This document shows, one piece after another, positions 7,436 to 14,261 of a stretch of 22,599 bases of DNA. The position numbers and the translations under genes are program-made. Source of the DNA: CAZDDI01 sp964504195 (GTDB lineage: Bacteria; Chloroflexota; Anaerolineae; B4-G1; SLSP01); assembly GCA_964504195.1 (NCBI GenBank), contig CAZDDI010000064.1, positions 1 through 22,599 of the forward strand, read 5' to 3'. The notes beneath the pieces were generated by a model that had not been told where the DNA came from, did not search any database, and was given only the letters and a program-made list of their open reading frames with translations. Positions within the stretch are counted from its first letter, which is position 1, and every line of letters begins with the position of its first letter.

Positions 7436-8680
7436 TCACGCAGTCCGCATGATCTCTTTCACCGCTTCCAGCGTCGGCGCAACGATGGGCGGTTCCGGCA
7501 CGGTCTTCATCGCGTTCTTGATGTCCTTCAGCCCGGAGCCGGTGAGCAAGACGACGATGCGCTCATCTGCGGCTACCAACCCCTTTTCCACGGCCTTCGC
7601 CAGCCCGGCGTAAGCGGTCGCCGCCGCCGGCTCGGAGAAGACGCCGGTGTTGCGGGCGACGACGGGAATCGCGTCGAGAATTTCCTGGTCGCTCACGCGC
7701 AAATACGCGCCATCCGTCTCGCGCACGGCGGCGAGCGCCTTGTTGCGGTCACGCGGCAGCCCCGCGCTGATGCTATCGGCGATGGTGTCGGCGGGCTGCT
7801 CCGTCATCTCCCAGCCCTGGAGGCCACGCTCCCACGCATCCACAAGTGCTGAGGAGCCTTCCGCCTGGATGCCCATAATTTTCGGCATTCGATCAATCCA
7901 GCCCAGGGCGAGCAAGTCTTTCAGCCCCTTGTGGATGCCGCCGATGATGCAGCCATCGCCCACAGGGACAAAGATGCGGTCGGGCGCGTTCCAACCCAAT
8001 TGTTCGCAAATCTCCAGGGAAGCGGTTTTCTTCCCTTCGGTCATATAGGGGTTGTAGCCCGTGCTGCGGTTGTACCAGCCGAACTCTTTGGCGACTTTGA
8101 GCGTGAGCTCGACCGCCATATCATACGTCCCATCCACCAGCAGCACGCGCGCGCCGTAGATGAGGTGCTGCGCGATTTTGGCGGGCGGCGCGGTCTTGGG
8201 GACAAAGATCACGGCGGGCAGGCCGATGCTGGCCGCCAGGCCCGCCATCGCCGCCGCCGCGTTGCCCGTGCTTGCCGTGGTGATAATCTCCGCGCCCACC
8301 TCGCGCGCCTTCACCACCGCCACCGCTGAGGCGCGATCCTTGAACGAGGCGGTCGGATTCACGCCGTCGTCCTTCACCCAGACGTGCTTGAGGCCCAGCA
8401 GCGCAGCCAGGCGCGGGGCCTCGTAGAGTGGCGTCCCGCCCACGCGCAAAGGTGGCGTGGGTGACTCCGGCTCCACAGCAATCAGCGGCTTGTAGCGCCA
8501 GATGGTGGGATCGGGGTTGGTCGCCAGGCTCTCCCGGCTGAGGCGCGACGCGATGAAGTCGTAATCGTATTGCACATCCAGGTTGCCATCGTCGCCGTGC
8601 TTGGGGCAGACGTAGCGCACCTCGTCTACGCCGTAGGTTGCGCCGCAGATAGTGCATTTCAGGTTAAGTACATGTTCCAT
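7436..8680 (-). CDS. Threonine-synthase-like PLP-dependent enzyme (fold type II), last gene of the ureide operon
   Basis: A 414-residue fold type II PLP enzyme of the threonine synthase family, which normally converts O-phosphohomoserine to threonine. An N-terminal zinc-knuckle-like segment has C9, C12, C25 and H28. The PLP-binding lysine is K114 in NPTASFKDR. A phosphate-binding STGNAAA loop and a C-terminal LLTGSGLKD motif follow. The ATG at 8680 is chosen over one 11 codons upstream because AAGGA lies 7-8 bases before it and MEHVLNLKC is the family's usual start. Its position beside carbamoyltransferases, YgeY and carbamate kinase is where E. coli has YgeX (diaminopropionate ammonia-lyase), also fold type II. 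A catabolic lyase role instead of threonine synthesis is therefore possible but unproven. Confidence 0.85.
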   Translation of the reverse strand: MEHVLNLKCTICGATYGVDEVRYVCPKHGDDGNLDVQYDYDFIASRLSRESLATNPDPTIWRYKPLIAVEPESPTPPLRVGGTPLYEAPRLAALLGLKHVWVKDDGVNPTASFKDRASAVAVVKAREVGAEIITTASTGNAAAAMAGLAASIGLPAVIFVPKTAPPAKIAQHLIYGARVLLVDGTYDMAVELTLKVAKEFGWYNRSTGYNPYMTEGKKTASLEICEQLGWNAPDRIFVPVGDGCIIGGIHKGLKDLLALGWIDRMPKIMGIQAEGSSALVDAWERGLQGWEMTEQPADTIADSISAGLPRDRNKALAAVRETDGAYLRVSDQEILDAIPVVARNTGVFSEPAAATAYAGLAKAVEKGLVAADERIVVLLTGSGLKDIKNAMKTVPEPPIVAPTLEAVKEIMRTA

Positions 8681-8700
8681 AGTTAAGTCCTTAGTCTTGC

Positions 8701-8818
8701 AGTCTTTAGTCAAGTAGTCGGGTAGCCATTAGTCGGTTAGTCGCCAGTCCCATTTCTGATTAAAAGACTAAGCAACTACTTGACTACAAAGACTACCCGA
8801 CTAAGCGACTTATTGACT
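8701..8818. repeat. TAGTC-word inverted repeat between carbamate kinase and the ThrC-like gene
   Basis: TAGTC and AGTC words crowd 8690-8750, and their complements (GACTA) crowd 8765-8818. The best paired arms are 8701-8718 (AGTCTTTAGTCAAGTAGT) and 8775-8794, with a two-base bulge. The carbamate kinase stop codon TAG (8819-8817) is itself the first TAG of the word array. The gap of 136 bases contains nothing else visible. Confidence 0.7.
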
Positions 8819-9773
8819 ATCCCGGAATAATCCGCGTGCCGGTTTTGCCTTCCAGCGCTTCCATGATGTGCGTCGGGTCGGTGATGAGGGCTTCTTTGCC
8901 GCCCGCGTCCAGGTACATCAAGCATGCCTGAATCTTGGGGAGCATACTGCCCTTGGCAAAGTGCCCCTCGGCGATGTATTGCCGTGCTTCAGAAACGGTG
9001 ATGACATCCAACGCCTGCTGGTGGGGCTTGTTGAAGTTGATGTAGACTTTCTCTACAGCAGTGGAGATTAGGAAAAGATCGGCGTTGATCTGCTGCGCCA
9101 ACAAGGATGAGGCGAAGTCCTTGTCAATAACCGCCGCCGTGCCGACGTAGTTGCCGTGCTCGTCTTCGATGACGGGAATGCCGCCGCCGCCGACGGTGAT
9201 AGCGCAGATGCCGTTATTCAGCAGCGTCTTGACTGCATCGAGCTCGACGATCTTCGTGGGCATGGGGGAAGCGACTACGCGTCGCCAGCCGCGCCCGGCG
9301 TCCTCGACCACGACCCAGCCTTCCTCGGCCTCGCGGCGCTTGGCTTCCGGCTCATCCATAAAGCCGCCGATGGGCTTGGTGGGGTGCTGGAACGAGGGAT
9401 CGTCCTTGTCCACCAATACCTGCGTCACAATCGTCGCCACGCTCTTCTTCATCTTGCGCTGGTAGAATTCGTTGTTGAGGTTCTGCTGCAAAGCGTAGCC
9501 AATCGCGCCCTGCGAGTCCGCACCGCAGACATCCAGCGGGACTTCGTGCATCCCGGCAACCTTCGCGGCAATCTCGGAGCGTTGGAGGATGAAGCCCACC
9601 TGCGGCCCATTCCCGTGCCCGATGGCGACATCCCAGCCCGCCTCAATCATGTTGGCGATGTGGTGCGCGGTCTCCGCCGCCGCTTGGTACTGATCCTCGA
9701 CGCTCTGGTGCTGCTTGCTCTTGATTAATGAATTGCCGCCAATGGCAATCACGGCCCATTTCTTCTTGCTCAT
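8817..9773 (-). CDS. arcC: Carbamate kinase
   Basis: A 318-residue carbamate kinase, full length. In the catabolic direction it transfers phosphate from carbamoyl phosphate to ADP, giving ATP, ammonia and CO2 in the cytoplasm. Amino-acid-kinase-fold motifs are clear: the N-terminal AIGGNSLI, GHGNGPQVG near 52-60, the PTKPIG loop, AITVGGGGIPV near 192-202, IDKDFASSLLA, and KGSMLPKIQA near the C-terminus. The start ATG has AGGAG eight bases upstream. In this operon it is the natural ATP-yielding step for carbamoyl phosphate released by the two adjacent transcarbamylases, matching the role proposed for E. coli yqeA next to ygeW. No arginine deiminase gene is nearby, so a standard arginine pathway is unlikely. 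Confidence 0.96.
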   Translation of the reverse strand: MSKKKWAVIAIGGNSLIKSKQHQSVEDQYQAAAETAHHIANMIEAGWDVAIGHGNGPQVGFILQRSEIAAKVAGMHEVPLDVCGADSQGAIGYALQQNLNNEFYQRKMKKSVATIVTQVLVDKDDPSFQHPTKPIGGFMDEPEAKRREAEEGWVVVEDAGRGWRRVVASPMPTKIVELDAVKTLLNNGICAITVGGGGIPVIEDEHGNYVGTAAVIDKDFASSLLAQQINADLFLISTAVEKVYINFNKPHQQALDVITVSEARQYIAEGHFAKGSMLPKIQACLMYLDAGGKEALITDPTHIMEALEGKTGTRIIPG

Positions 9774-9779
9774 TTGTTA

Positions 9780-9876
9780 GTCTCCTAGTCTTATAGTCTG
9801 GTAGTCGTTAGTCAGATAGTCCAGTAGTCTGGTAGTCAGGCAATCAATAATCTCGACTATACGACTACTTGACTGA
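9780..9876. repeat. TAGTC-word repeat between the ygeW-like gene and carbamate kinase
   Basis: At least six TAGTC words lie between 9778 and 9838, including the 13-bp direct repeat TAGTCTGGTAGTC at 9794-9806 and 9825-9837. The complement words GACTATACGACTACTTGACT follow at about 9855-9874, allowing an imperfect hairpin. The unit is the same as in the next gap downstream (8701-8818), so the two arrays probably share an origin. Confidence 0.65.
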
Positions 9877-9877
9877 T

Positions 9878-10858
9878 TTACCACATCGTCATTGCCATCA
9901 CACCCTTTTGGGCATGGAGGCGGTTTTCGGCCTGGTCGAAGACGACGGAGTTCGGCCCGTCCATGACTTCGCTGGTCACTTCGATGTCGCGGTCGGCGGG
10001 CAGCGGGTGCATGTAGATGGCGTCGGGCTTGGCGTGTGCCATCTTCGCCGCGTCGGTGATCCAGCTCTTGTAGCTGTCCTGAATCTTCTTGCCCTCGGTG
10101 GCGTCGGTGGTGGTGAGCAGCGGCCCCCACGACTTGGCGTAGACCACATCGGCGTCTTCGAAGCCCTCGACCATATCGTGGACGATCTCAAAGGCCGAGC
10201 CGCTCTTGCGCGCCATCGCCTTCGCCTCTTCCACGTACTCGTCGGGCAGCTTGAACTCCGGCGGGTACGAGAGCGTCACATCCATCCCAAAGCGCGGCAT
10301 CTGGAGGATAAGCGAAATCGGCACGGACATGGGCTTGAGGTACGAGGAGGCGTAAGCCCAGGAGATGACGATTTTTTTCTTACGCAGATCGCGCCCCTTC
10401 TTCTCCTGAATGGTCATCAAGTCAGCGAGACACTGGAAGGGGTGGAACAACTCGCACTGCATGTTGAGCACGGGGGAGCGGGAGGCTTCGGCCACCCAGT
10501 TGATGTACTGGTTGCCCACGCCCCAATCGCAGTGGCGGATAGCGATGCCGTCGAAGTAGCGCCCCAGAATCTCGCCGATTTCCTTCGCCGTGTCGCCGTG
10601 CGCCACTTGGGTTGTCTTGGAATCAATGAATGCGCCATGCCCGCCGAGCTGGGCCATGCCCGCCTCGAACGAGCAGCGCGTGCGGGTGCTGCTGAAGAAG
10701 AACAGCATCCCCAGCACCTTATCGCGCAGGTACGGATGTGGCTCGCCCACCGCCCGCTTGCGCTTGAGGTCCCAAGCCATATCCAATACGGTCTCGACCT
10801 CTTCCTTGCTGAAATCCAAATCCGAAATCAAATTCCGGCCACGAAGGTTGGTAATCAT
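9878..10858 (-). CDS. ygeW: YgeW-type (knotted) carbamoyltransferase
   Basis: A 326-residue transcarbamylase. The carbamoyl-phosphate motif is STRTR at 57-61, with HPFQ at 139-142 and a C-terminal HPLP at 284-287 followed by DRDIEVTSEVMDGPNSVVFD. True ornithine transcarbamylases have HCLP there, so ornithine is probably not the substrate. The segment SWAYASSYLKPMSVPISL is the proline-containing loop seen in knotted transcarbamylases (acetylornithine, succinylornithine and YgeW types). In E. coli, YgeW sits in the purine-degradation cluster and its substrate is not firmly settled. It probably works here in the phosphorolytic direction, feeding carbamate kinase. The ATG at 10858 is chosen; GAGGAG lies 11 bases upstream, a little far. 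An upstream in-frame ATG would start inside the repeat array. Confidence 0.8.
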   Translation of the reverse strand: MITNLRGRNLISDLDFSKEEVETVLDMAWDLKRKRAVGEPHPYLRDKVLGMLFFFSSTRTRCSFEAGMAQLGGHGAFIDSKTTQVAHGDTAKEIGEILGRYFDGIAIRHCDWGVGNQYINWVAEASRSPVLNMQCELFHPFQCLADLMTIQEKKGRDLRKKKIVISWAYASSYLKPMSVPISLILQMPRFGMDVTLSYPPEFKLPDEYVEEAKAMARKSGSAFEIVHDMVEGFEDADVVYAKSWGPLLTTTDATEGKKIQDSYKSWITDAAKMAHAKPDAIYMHPLPADRDIEVTSEVMDGPNSVVFDQAENRLHAQKGVMAMTMW

Positions 10859-10889
10859 AGTGTTATCTACTCCTCTTTTGACTCTATGT

Positions 10890-10956
10890 GGAAGTAGGAA
10901 GTAGGAAGTAAGGGAGTACACCTTCCTACTTCCTTACTTCCTATTTCCCTACTCCC
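10890..10956. repeat. GGAAGTA-word inverted repeat between the two transcarbamylase genes
   Basis: TAGGAAGTAAGGGAGTA (10902-10918) pairs with 10927-10943 at 16 of 17 positions around an 8-base loop. Further GGAAGTA words lie at 10890-10905 and their complements run to 10955. The stop of the upstream gene (GGAGTAA on the minus strand) belongs to the same word family. It fills most of the 101-base gap. Confidence 0.75.
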
Positions 10957-10959
10957 AAA

Positions 10960-11940
10960 TTACTCCATCGCCCCCAACACCAGCGCCAACAACGCCATGC
11001 GCATGACGACGCCGTTGAAGGCTTCCTGCCAGTAGCGAGACCACTTGGTGATGTCCACATCGGGCGGGATTTCGTCCATGCGCGGCAGTGAGTGCAACAG
11101 GATGGCATCGCTCTTGGCTTTGCCCATCAGCAGCTCGCGGGTGATCTTGTAGTTGGCAGGCGTCATTCCCGTATCATCCTTGCGCTCATCGCGCTCTTTG
11201 GTGTAATCGGGCTGCACCACCGGCTCGACCAGGATCACATCCGCCTCGGCGATAACCTGCTCGACGTGCTCCGCTTCGCTGAAATCGAGCGCGTACTGCC
11301 GGAAATCCGCCTTGTATTCCTCCGGCATCCGCATATTGGGGGAGCCGGGGAAGAGCGCGTCAGGGGTTGGCCCGATGAAGGTGATGGGGCAATCAAACTG
11401 CGTGAGTGCATGGCCCAGCGAGTGCATGGTGCGCATCCGCATATCGCCCACGGCCACCCAGCGCAGCCCATCAATGCGGCCCTTCTCGCGTAGCACAGTG
11501 TAGAGATCGGTGAGAATTTGTGTGGGGTGCTCGCCCCAGCCGTCGCCACCGTTGATGATGGGGATGCTGGCCCACTTGGCGGCTTCATGTGGTGCGCCCT
11601 TCTGGAAGTGGCGCATCACGATGACATCGCCATAGAACTCCAACATTTTCACCGTGTCTTTGATGGACTCCTGGTAGAAGTCGCCAGCGCGGGTCATCTT
11701 GGCATCGGAGAAGCCGGTCACGCTCCCGCCCAGGCGGATCATCCCGGCCTCGTGGGCCAGGCGCGTCCGCGTGGAGGGCTGATAGAACGCCGTCACCAGC
11801 GTCTTGCCGGTGAGCAAATCGCTGTTCTGGCGATTCCGCGCAATCGGCTCCAGCTCTTCGGCGACCTCGAAGACACGGAAGAACTCGTTACGTTCGAACT
11901 CTTTCAAAGATAGAATATCACGACCCATGAAACTACGCAT
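10960..11940 (-). CDS. Divergent aspartate-transcarbamylase-like protein with altered active site
   Basis: A 326-residue protein of the aspartate/ornithine transcarbamylase family, closest by eye to the ATCase catalytic chain: STRTR (56-60), VMRH (108-111), HPTQ (138-141), and a C-terminal LPRMDEIPPDVD and ALLALVL. Two active-site changes stand out. The 80s-loop lysine (K84 in E. coli ATCase, KKGET) aligns with Y89 in DFYQES, and HPLP is HSLP (283-286). The 230s aspartate-binding loop (RVQKER) is replaced by a longer EPVVQPDYTKERDERKDD. Aspartate is therefore probably not the acceptor. Of several in-frame ATGs, 11940 fits AAGGAG best (8 bases). With carbamate kinase and YgeW nearby, it is likely a ureide-specific transcarbamylase or a partner of YgeW. 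Confidence 0.82.
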   Translation of the reverse strand: MRSFMGRDILSLKEFERNEFFRVFEVAEELEPIARNRQNSDLLTGKTLVTAFYQPSTRTRLAHEAGMIRLGGSVTGFSDAKMTRAGDFYQESIKDTVKMLEFYGDVIVMRHFQKGAPHEAAKWASIPIINGGDGWGEHPTQILTDLYTVLREKGRIDGLRWVAVGDMRMRTMHSLGHALTQFDCPITFIGPTPDALFPGSPNMRMPEEYKADFRQYALDFSEAEHVEQVIAEADVILVEPVVQPDYTKERDERKDDTGMTPANYKITRELLMGKAKSDAILLHSLPRMDEIPPDVDITKWSRYWQEAFNGVVMRMALLALVLGAME

Positions 11941-11963
11941 ACGCATTTCTCCTTCAGTGAAAT

Positions 11964-11992
11964 AGAATAGTAAACTCAAAGGCTGATGTCAC
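11964..11992 (-). promoter_or_regulatory. Possible internal promoter before the ATCase-like gene
   Basis: On the minus strand GTGACA (11987-11992) and TATTCT (11964-11969) are 17 bp apart, matching consensus at 5 and 4 of 6 positions. It would give extra transcription of the four distal genes. Weak evidence. Confidence 0.3.
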
Positions 11993-12006
11993 ACCTAACT
12001 CTAATG

Positions 12007-12050
12007 CGTACTGCGTAATTCGTAAAACCGGATATACATTACGCAGTACG
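12007..12050. repeat. GCGTAA-word inverted repeat between ygeY-like and ATCase-like genes
   Basis: CGTACTGCGTAAT (12007-12019) and ATTACGCAGTACG (12038-12050) are perfect 13-bp complements with an 18-base loop. More GCGTAA words extend to 12066 and cover the TAA stop of the ygeY-like gene (GCGTAATGCGTAAAA on the minus strand). Confidence 0.75.
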
Positions 12051-12059
12051 TTTTACGCA

Positions 12060-13280
12060 TTACGCGTTTTCCGCCGCTATCGCCTGCGGCAATAGCGCAT
12101 ACCACTCAGCAGCACGCACGACATCATCCAGCGGCACATTCTCGATCATCATGTGCGCGGTCTTCTCATCGCCCGGCCCTAACCCGATGGAGGGGATACC
12201 CGCCTTGCCGGCCCAGTAGACGCCGTTGGTGGAGAAATCCCACCGCCCTAACGGCTGGGCTTCGCCCCAGAGCGCTTCCAGCGCGCGCTGCCCGGCCTGC
12301 ACCAGTGGATGGTCGTCTTCCATGAGCCACGCGGGGAAGTATTTATCCACCGGGAAGACGAACCCCGTGTATGAGGGCGTATCATAGAACAGCTCCTCGA
12401 CCTTGATCTCCTCTTGCATGTAATCGGCGATCAGGCCCTTGACCTGCGCAATCAGCCTCTCACAAGTATCATTGGTCGTGGTGCGCCGGTCGAGGTAGAT
12501 TGTAAAGCGATCCGGTACCGCGTTGAGCGAGGCCGTGCGGACTTTCACATCCGTCACGGCGACGCTGGCCCGCCCCAATACCGGATGGCTGCAATAGCCG
12601 AAGCGCATCCGGCGATCCAGTTCGCGGATTTCCATGATCACGGCCATCATCTTGTACACAGCGTTATCGCCCAAATAGTGCGAGGCGGCGTGTGCAGAGC
12701 GGCCCGTTGCGGTGATCTTTAGTTCGATGCGCCCCTTGTGCCCGCGATAGACGCGCATCTTCGTCGGCTCGCCGATGACGACGAAATCCGGCTTTACTTT
12801 GGGGTCAACCTCTACAAAGGCGTTGGGGGCGATGCCATCGCACCACTCTTCCATGTTGCCGAAGTAGTAGACCGTGTAGCCATCGAGTAGCCCTAGATCG
12901 CGGGCCGCAGCCAGGCCATAGACCATGCCGGGCGTGCTACCCTTCTCGTCACACGCGCCGCGTGCGTAAAGCCGGCCATCTTCCACCTTGCCAATGAAGG
13001 GATCCCAGGCCCATTCGTTGGGATCGCCGATGCCTACGGTATCAATGTGTGAATCGTAGACGATGACCTTCGGCCCATCGCCGATGCGCCCGATGGTGTT
13101 GCCCATCTTGTCGAAGCGCGCCTCATCGTAACCGAGTTTGCGCATTTCGGCTTGGATGCGCTCGCCCACTGGCCCAATCTGCGATTCCATTGAGGGAATC
13201 GCACAAATATCGCGCATAAATTGGATGATGTCATCCCGCTGTGCCTGCACCTGCTCCTGAATCTTCGCAACCTTTTCCAT
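12060..13280 (-). CDS. ygeY: YgeY-type M20 family amidohydrolase
   Basis: A 406-residue co-catalytic metal hydrolase of the M20/ArgE/DapE family, YgeY branch. Metal ligands and catalytic residues are visible: H78-x-D80 (YDSHIDTVG), bridging D111 in ARGACDEKGS, the catalytic Glu pair E144-E145 in GNMEEWCDG, and the branch-typical segment GEPTKMRVYRGHKGR. A dimerisation domain follows (about 185-300), and GPGDEKTAHMMIENV near the end supplies the last His. It would remove an acyl or carbamoyl group from an amino compound in the cytoplasm. In E. coli, ygeY belongs to the purine/selenium-linked ygeW-ygeX-ygeY-hyuA-yqeA set. Here it is the first enzyme gene of the operon, 45 bases after the regulator, with AGGAG well placed before ATG 13280. 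Confidence 0.88.
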   Translation of the reverse strand: MEKVAKIQEQVQAQRDDIIQFMRDICAIPSMESQIGPVGERIQAEMRKLGYDEARFDKMGNTIGRIGDGPKVIVYDSHIDTVGIGDPNEWAWDPFIGKVEDGRLYARGACDEKGSTPGMVYGLAAARDLGLLDGYTVYYFGNMEEWCDGIAPNAFVEVDPKVKPDFVVIGEPTKMRVYRGHKGRIELKITATGRSAHAASHYLGDNAVYKMMAVIMEIRELDRRMRFGYCSHPVLGRASVAVTDVKVRTASLNAVPDRFTIYLDRRTTTNDTCERLIAQVKGLIADYMQEEIKVEELFYDTPSYTGFVFPVDKYFPAWLMEDDHPLVQAGQRALEALWGEAQPLGRWDFSTNGVYWAGKAGIPSIGLGPGDEKTAHMMIENVPLDDVVRAAEWYALLPQAIAAENA

Positions 13281-13325
13281 AAACTTCTCCTGATGACTTA
13301 TTGCTTGTCGCTTGAGGCTTGAATC

Positions 13326-14072
13326 TTACCCTTGTACCTTCCGCATCACATGAAACTTGAAATGTCCGGGTACAAAGTAGCTGACGGAAAAATCTACCAC
13401 TCGTTCATCATAGCTGTAGAGCTGTGCTACAAACTTGAGTAGGGCTGTGCCACGCGGCACGCTCAACCGGCGCGCAAACTTGGTGTTGGCCGATTCGGCC
13501 ACGATTTCAGTGCGTGAGGTGGATAGCAATGGTTCGCCGCGTTGGAGAAGCAGTTCTAGCACAGAACCGTGAAAATCGGGGCCAAGATCGGTTTGGGTGA
13601 GGTATGTCTGTGGTACAACATCTCGCAAATCGGCCACCGGCGTCTGGCCCACGGTAATCACCCGCGTCACTGCCAGGATTGGCAATGCCGTTCCTTCCGG
13701 GTGTCCCAGTCCGGCAACTTCTACCGGCGTCGCCAACCGTTCTTCGATTTCGAGATTCTGCACTGTGGTTTCCAGCCCAATCCGTCCGGTAAGCGTTTCC
13801 ACCGTTTCCAGGATTTCCAGCCCGTTTTCCATGATTGGGATGCGCGAGGTGACAAATGTTCCCACACCATGTCGTCGTACTAACATGCCGCGTTCGACAA
13901 AGGTGCGCATTACTTCACGGAGGGTAGCACGGGAAACGCCCAGGTCTTTGGCGAGCGCCGGCTCCGGGGGCAACTGCTCACCAGGAGCGAGTGTTTCAAG
14001 CATGGTGTTGAGCGTTTCTTCGACTTGCGTGCGTGGGGAGCGCACTTTAGGATACGGCAATATGTCTGACAT
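13326..14072 (-). CDS. GntR family transcriptional regulator with UTRA effector domain
   Basis: A 248-residue regulator. The N-terminal winged helix-turn-helix (about 14-80) shows LAPGEQLPPEPALAKDLGVS followed by RATLREVMRTFVERGML and RRHGVGTFV, the GntR signature. The C-terminal half (about 95-245) is UTRA-like, the HutC-type ligand sensor, with ADLRDVVPQTYL and the final VDFSVSYFVPGHFKF. It presumably represses its own operon and lets go when a ureide or purine-derived ligand binds. TGTCWGACA sites in the promoter spacer and across the start codon are probable operators. The start ATG 14072 has GGAGG six bases upstream. It is first in the operon, so regulator and enzymes rise together. Confidence 0.92.
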   Translation of the reverse strand: MSDILPYPKVRSPRTQVEETLNTMLETLAPGEQLPPEPALAKDLGVSRATLREVMRTFVERGMLVRRHGVGTFVTSRIPIMENGLEILETVETLTGRIGLETTVQNLEIEERLATPVEVAGLGHPEGTALPILAVTRVITVGQTPVADLRDVVPQTYLTQTDLGPDFHGSVLELLLQRGEPLLSTSRTEIVAESANTKFARRLSVPRGTALLKFVAQLYSYDERVVDFSVSYFVPGHFKFHVMRKVQG

Positions 14073-14113
14073 CAGCCACCTCCAACTGGGATTATATGTC
14101 TGTTGTCAGACAT
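14062..14113 (-). promoter_or_regulatory. Two GntR operators: TGTCWGACA over the start codon and in the promoter spacer
   Basis: ATGTCTGACAT (14062-14072) is an 11-bp palindrome with a central base that contains the gntR start codon. TTGTCAGACAT (14103-14113) holds the same TGTCWGACA core and lies inside the promoter spacer, touching the -35 box. Their centres are 41 bp apart, about four helical turns, so both can be bound on one DNA face. An extra ATGTCTG half-site lies at 14096-14102. I found no further copy of the full core before other genes. Confidence 0.7.
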
Positions 14114-14118
14114 GTCAA
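14091..14118 (-). promoter_or_regulatory. Consensus sigma-70 type promoter of the gntR-ygeY-thrC-like operon
   Basis: Minus strand: perfect TTGACA (14113-14118) and perfect TATAAT (14091-14096) with a 16-bp spacer. Transcription should start near 14084, leaving a very short leader with GGAGG before ATG 14072. A promoter this strong overlapping an operator suggests high expression when the repressor is off. Confidence 0.8.
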
Positions 14119-14220
14119 GTGATAGGCGAGTTTGTCTTGTGGGGGGAGGTTATATTAATGCCCTATCCGAAAATTTCGCTGTGGGTCAAGCCCCAGCGCT
14201 GGTTTCTGTAGGTTTAATCA

Positions 14221-14246
14221 GCGCCTTTGTGAATCTTCAAAGGTGC
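14221..14246 (-). terminator. Hairpin after the coiled-coil membrane protein gene
   Basis: GCGCCTTTG (14221-14229) and CAAAGGTGC (14238-14246) pair at 8 of 9 positions over an 8-base loop, 16 bases past the stop of the 14262-15743 gene. There is no strong U-run, so it is a weak terminator candidate. The rest of the 189-base gap contains the operon promoter region. Confidence 0.35.
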
Positions 14247-14261
14247 TCAGAGAGACTGTCG

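Noticed and set aside
8690..9876. TAGTC arrays as CRISPR or integron attachment sites
   Set aside because: The words are short and irregularly spaced, with no constant spacer length and no integrase or cas gene nearby. They fit low-complexity inverted repeats.
9878..10858. Calling this gene argF (ornithine transcarbamylase)
   Set aside because: The HCLP ornithine motif is HPLP here, the knotted-type loop is present, and no arginine biosynthesis gene is adjacent.
10960..11940. Calling this gene pyrB (pyrimidine-pathway ATCase)
   Set aside because: The key lysine, the HPLP proline and the aspartate-binding loop are altered, and no pyrimidine gene is nearby.
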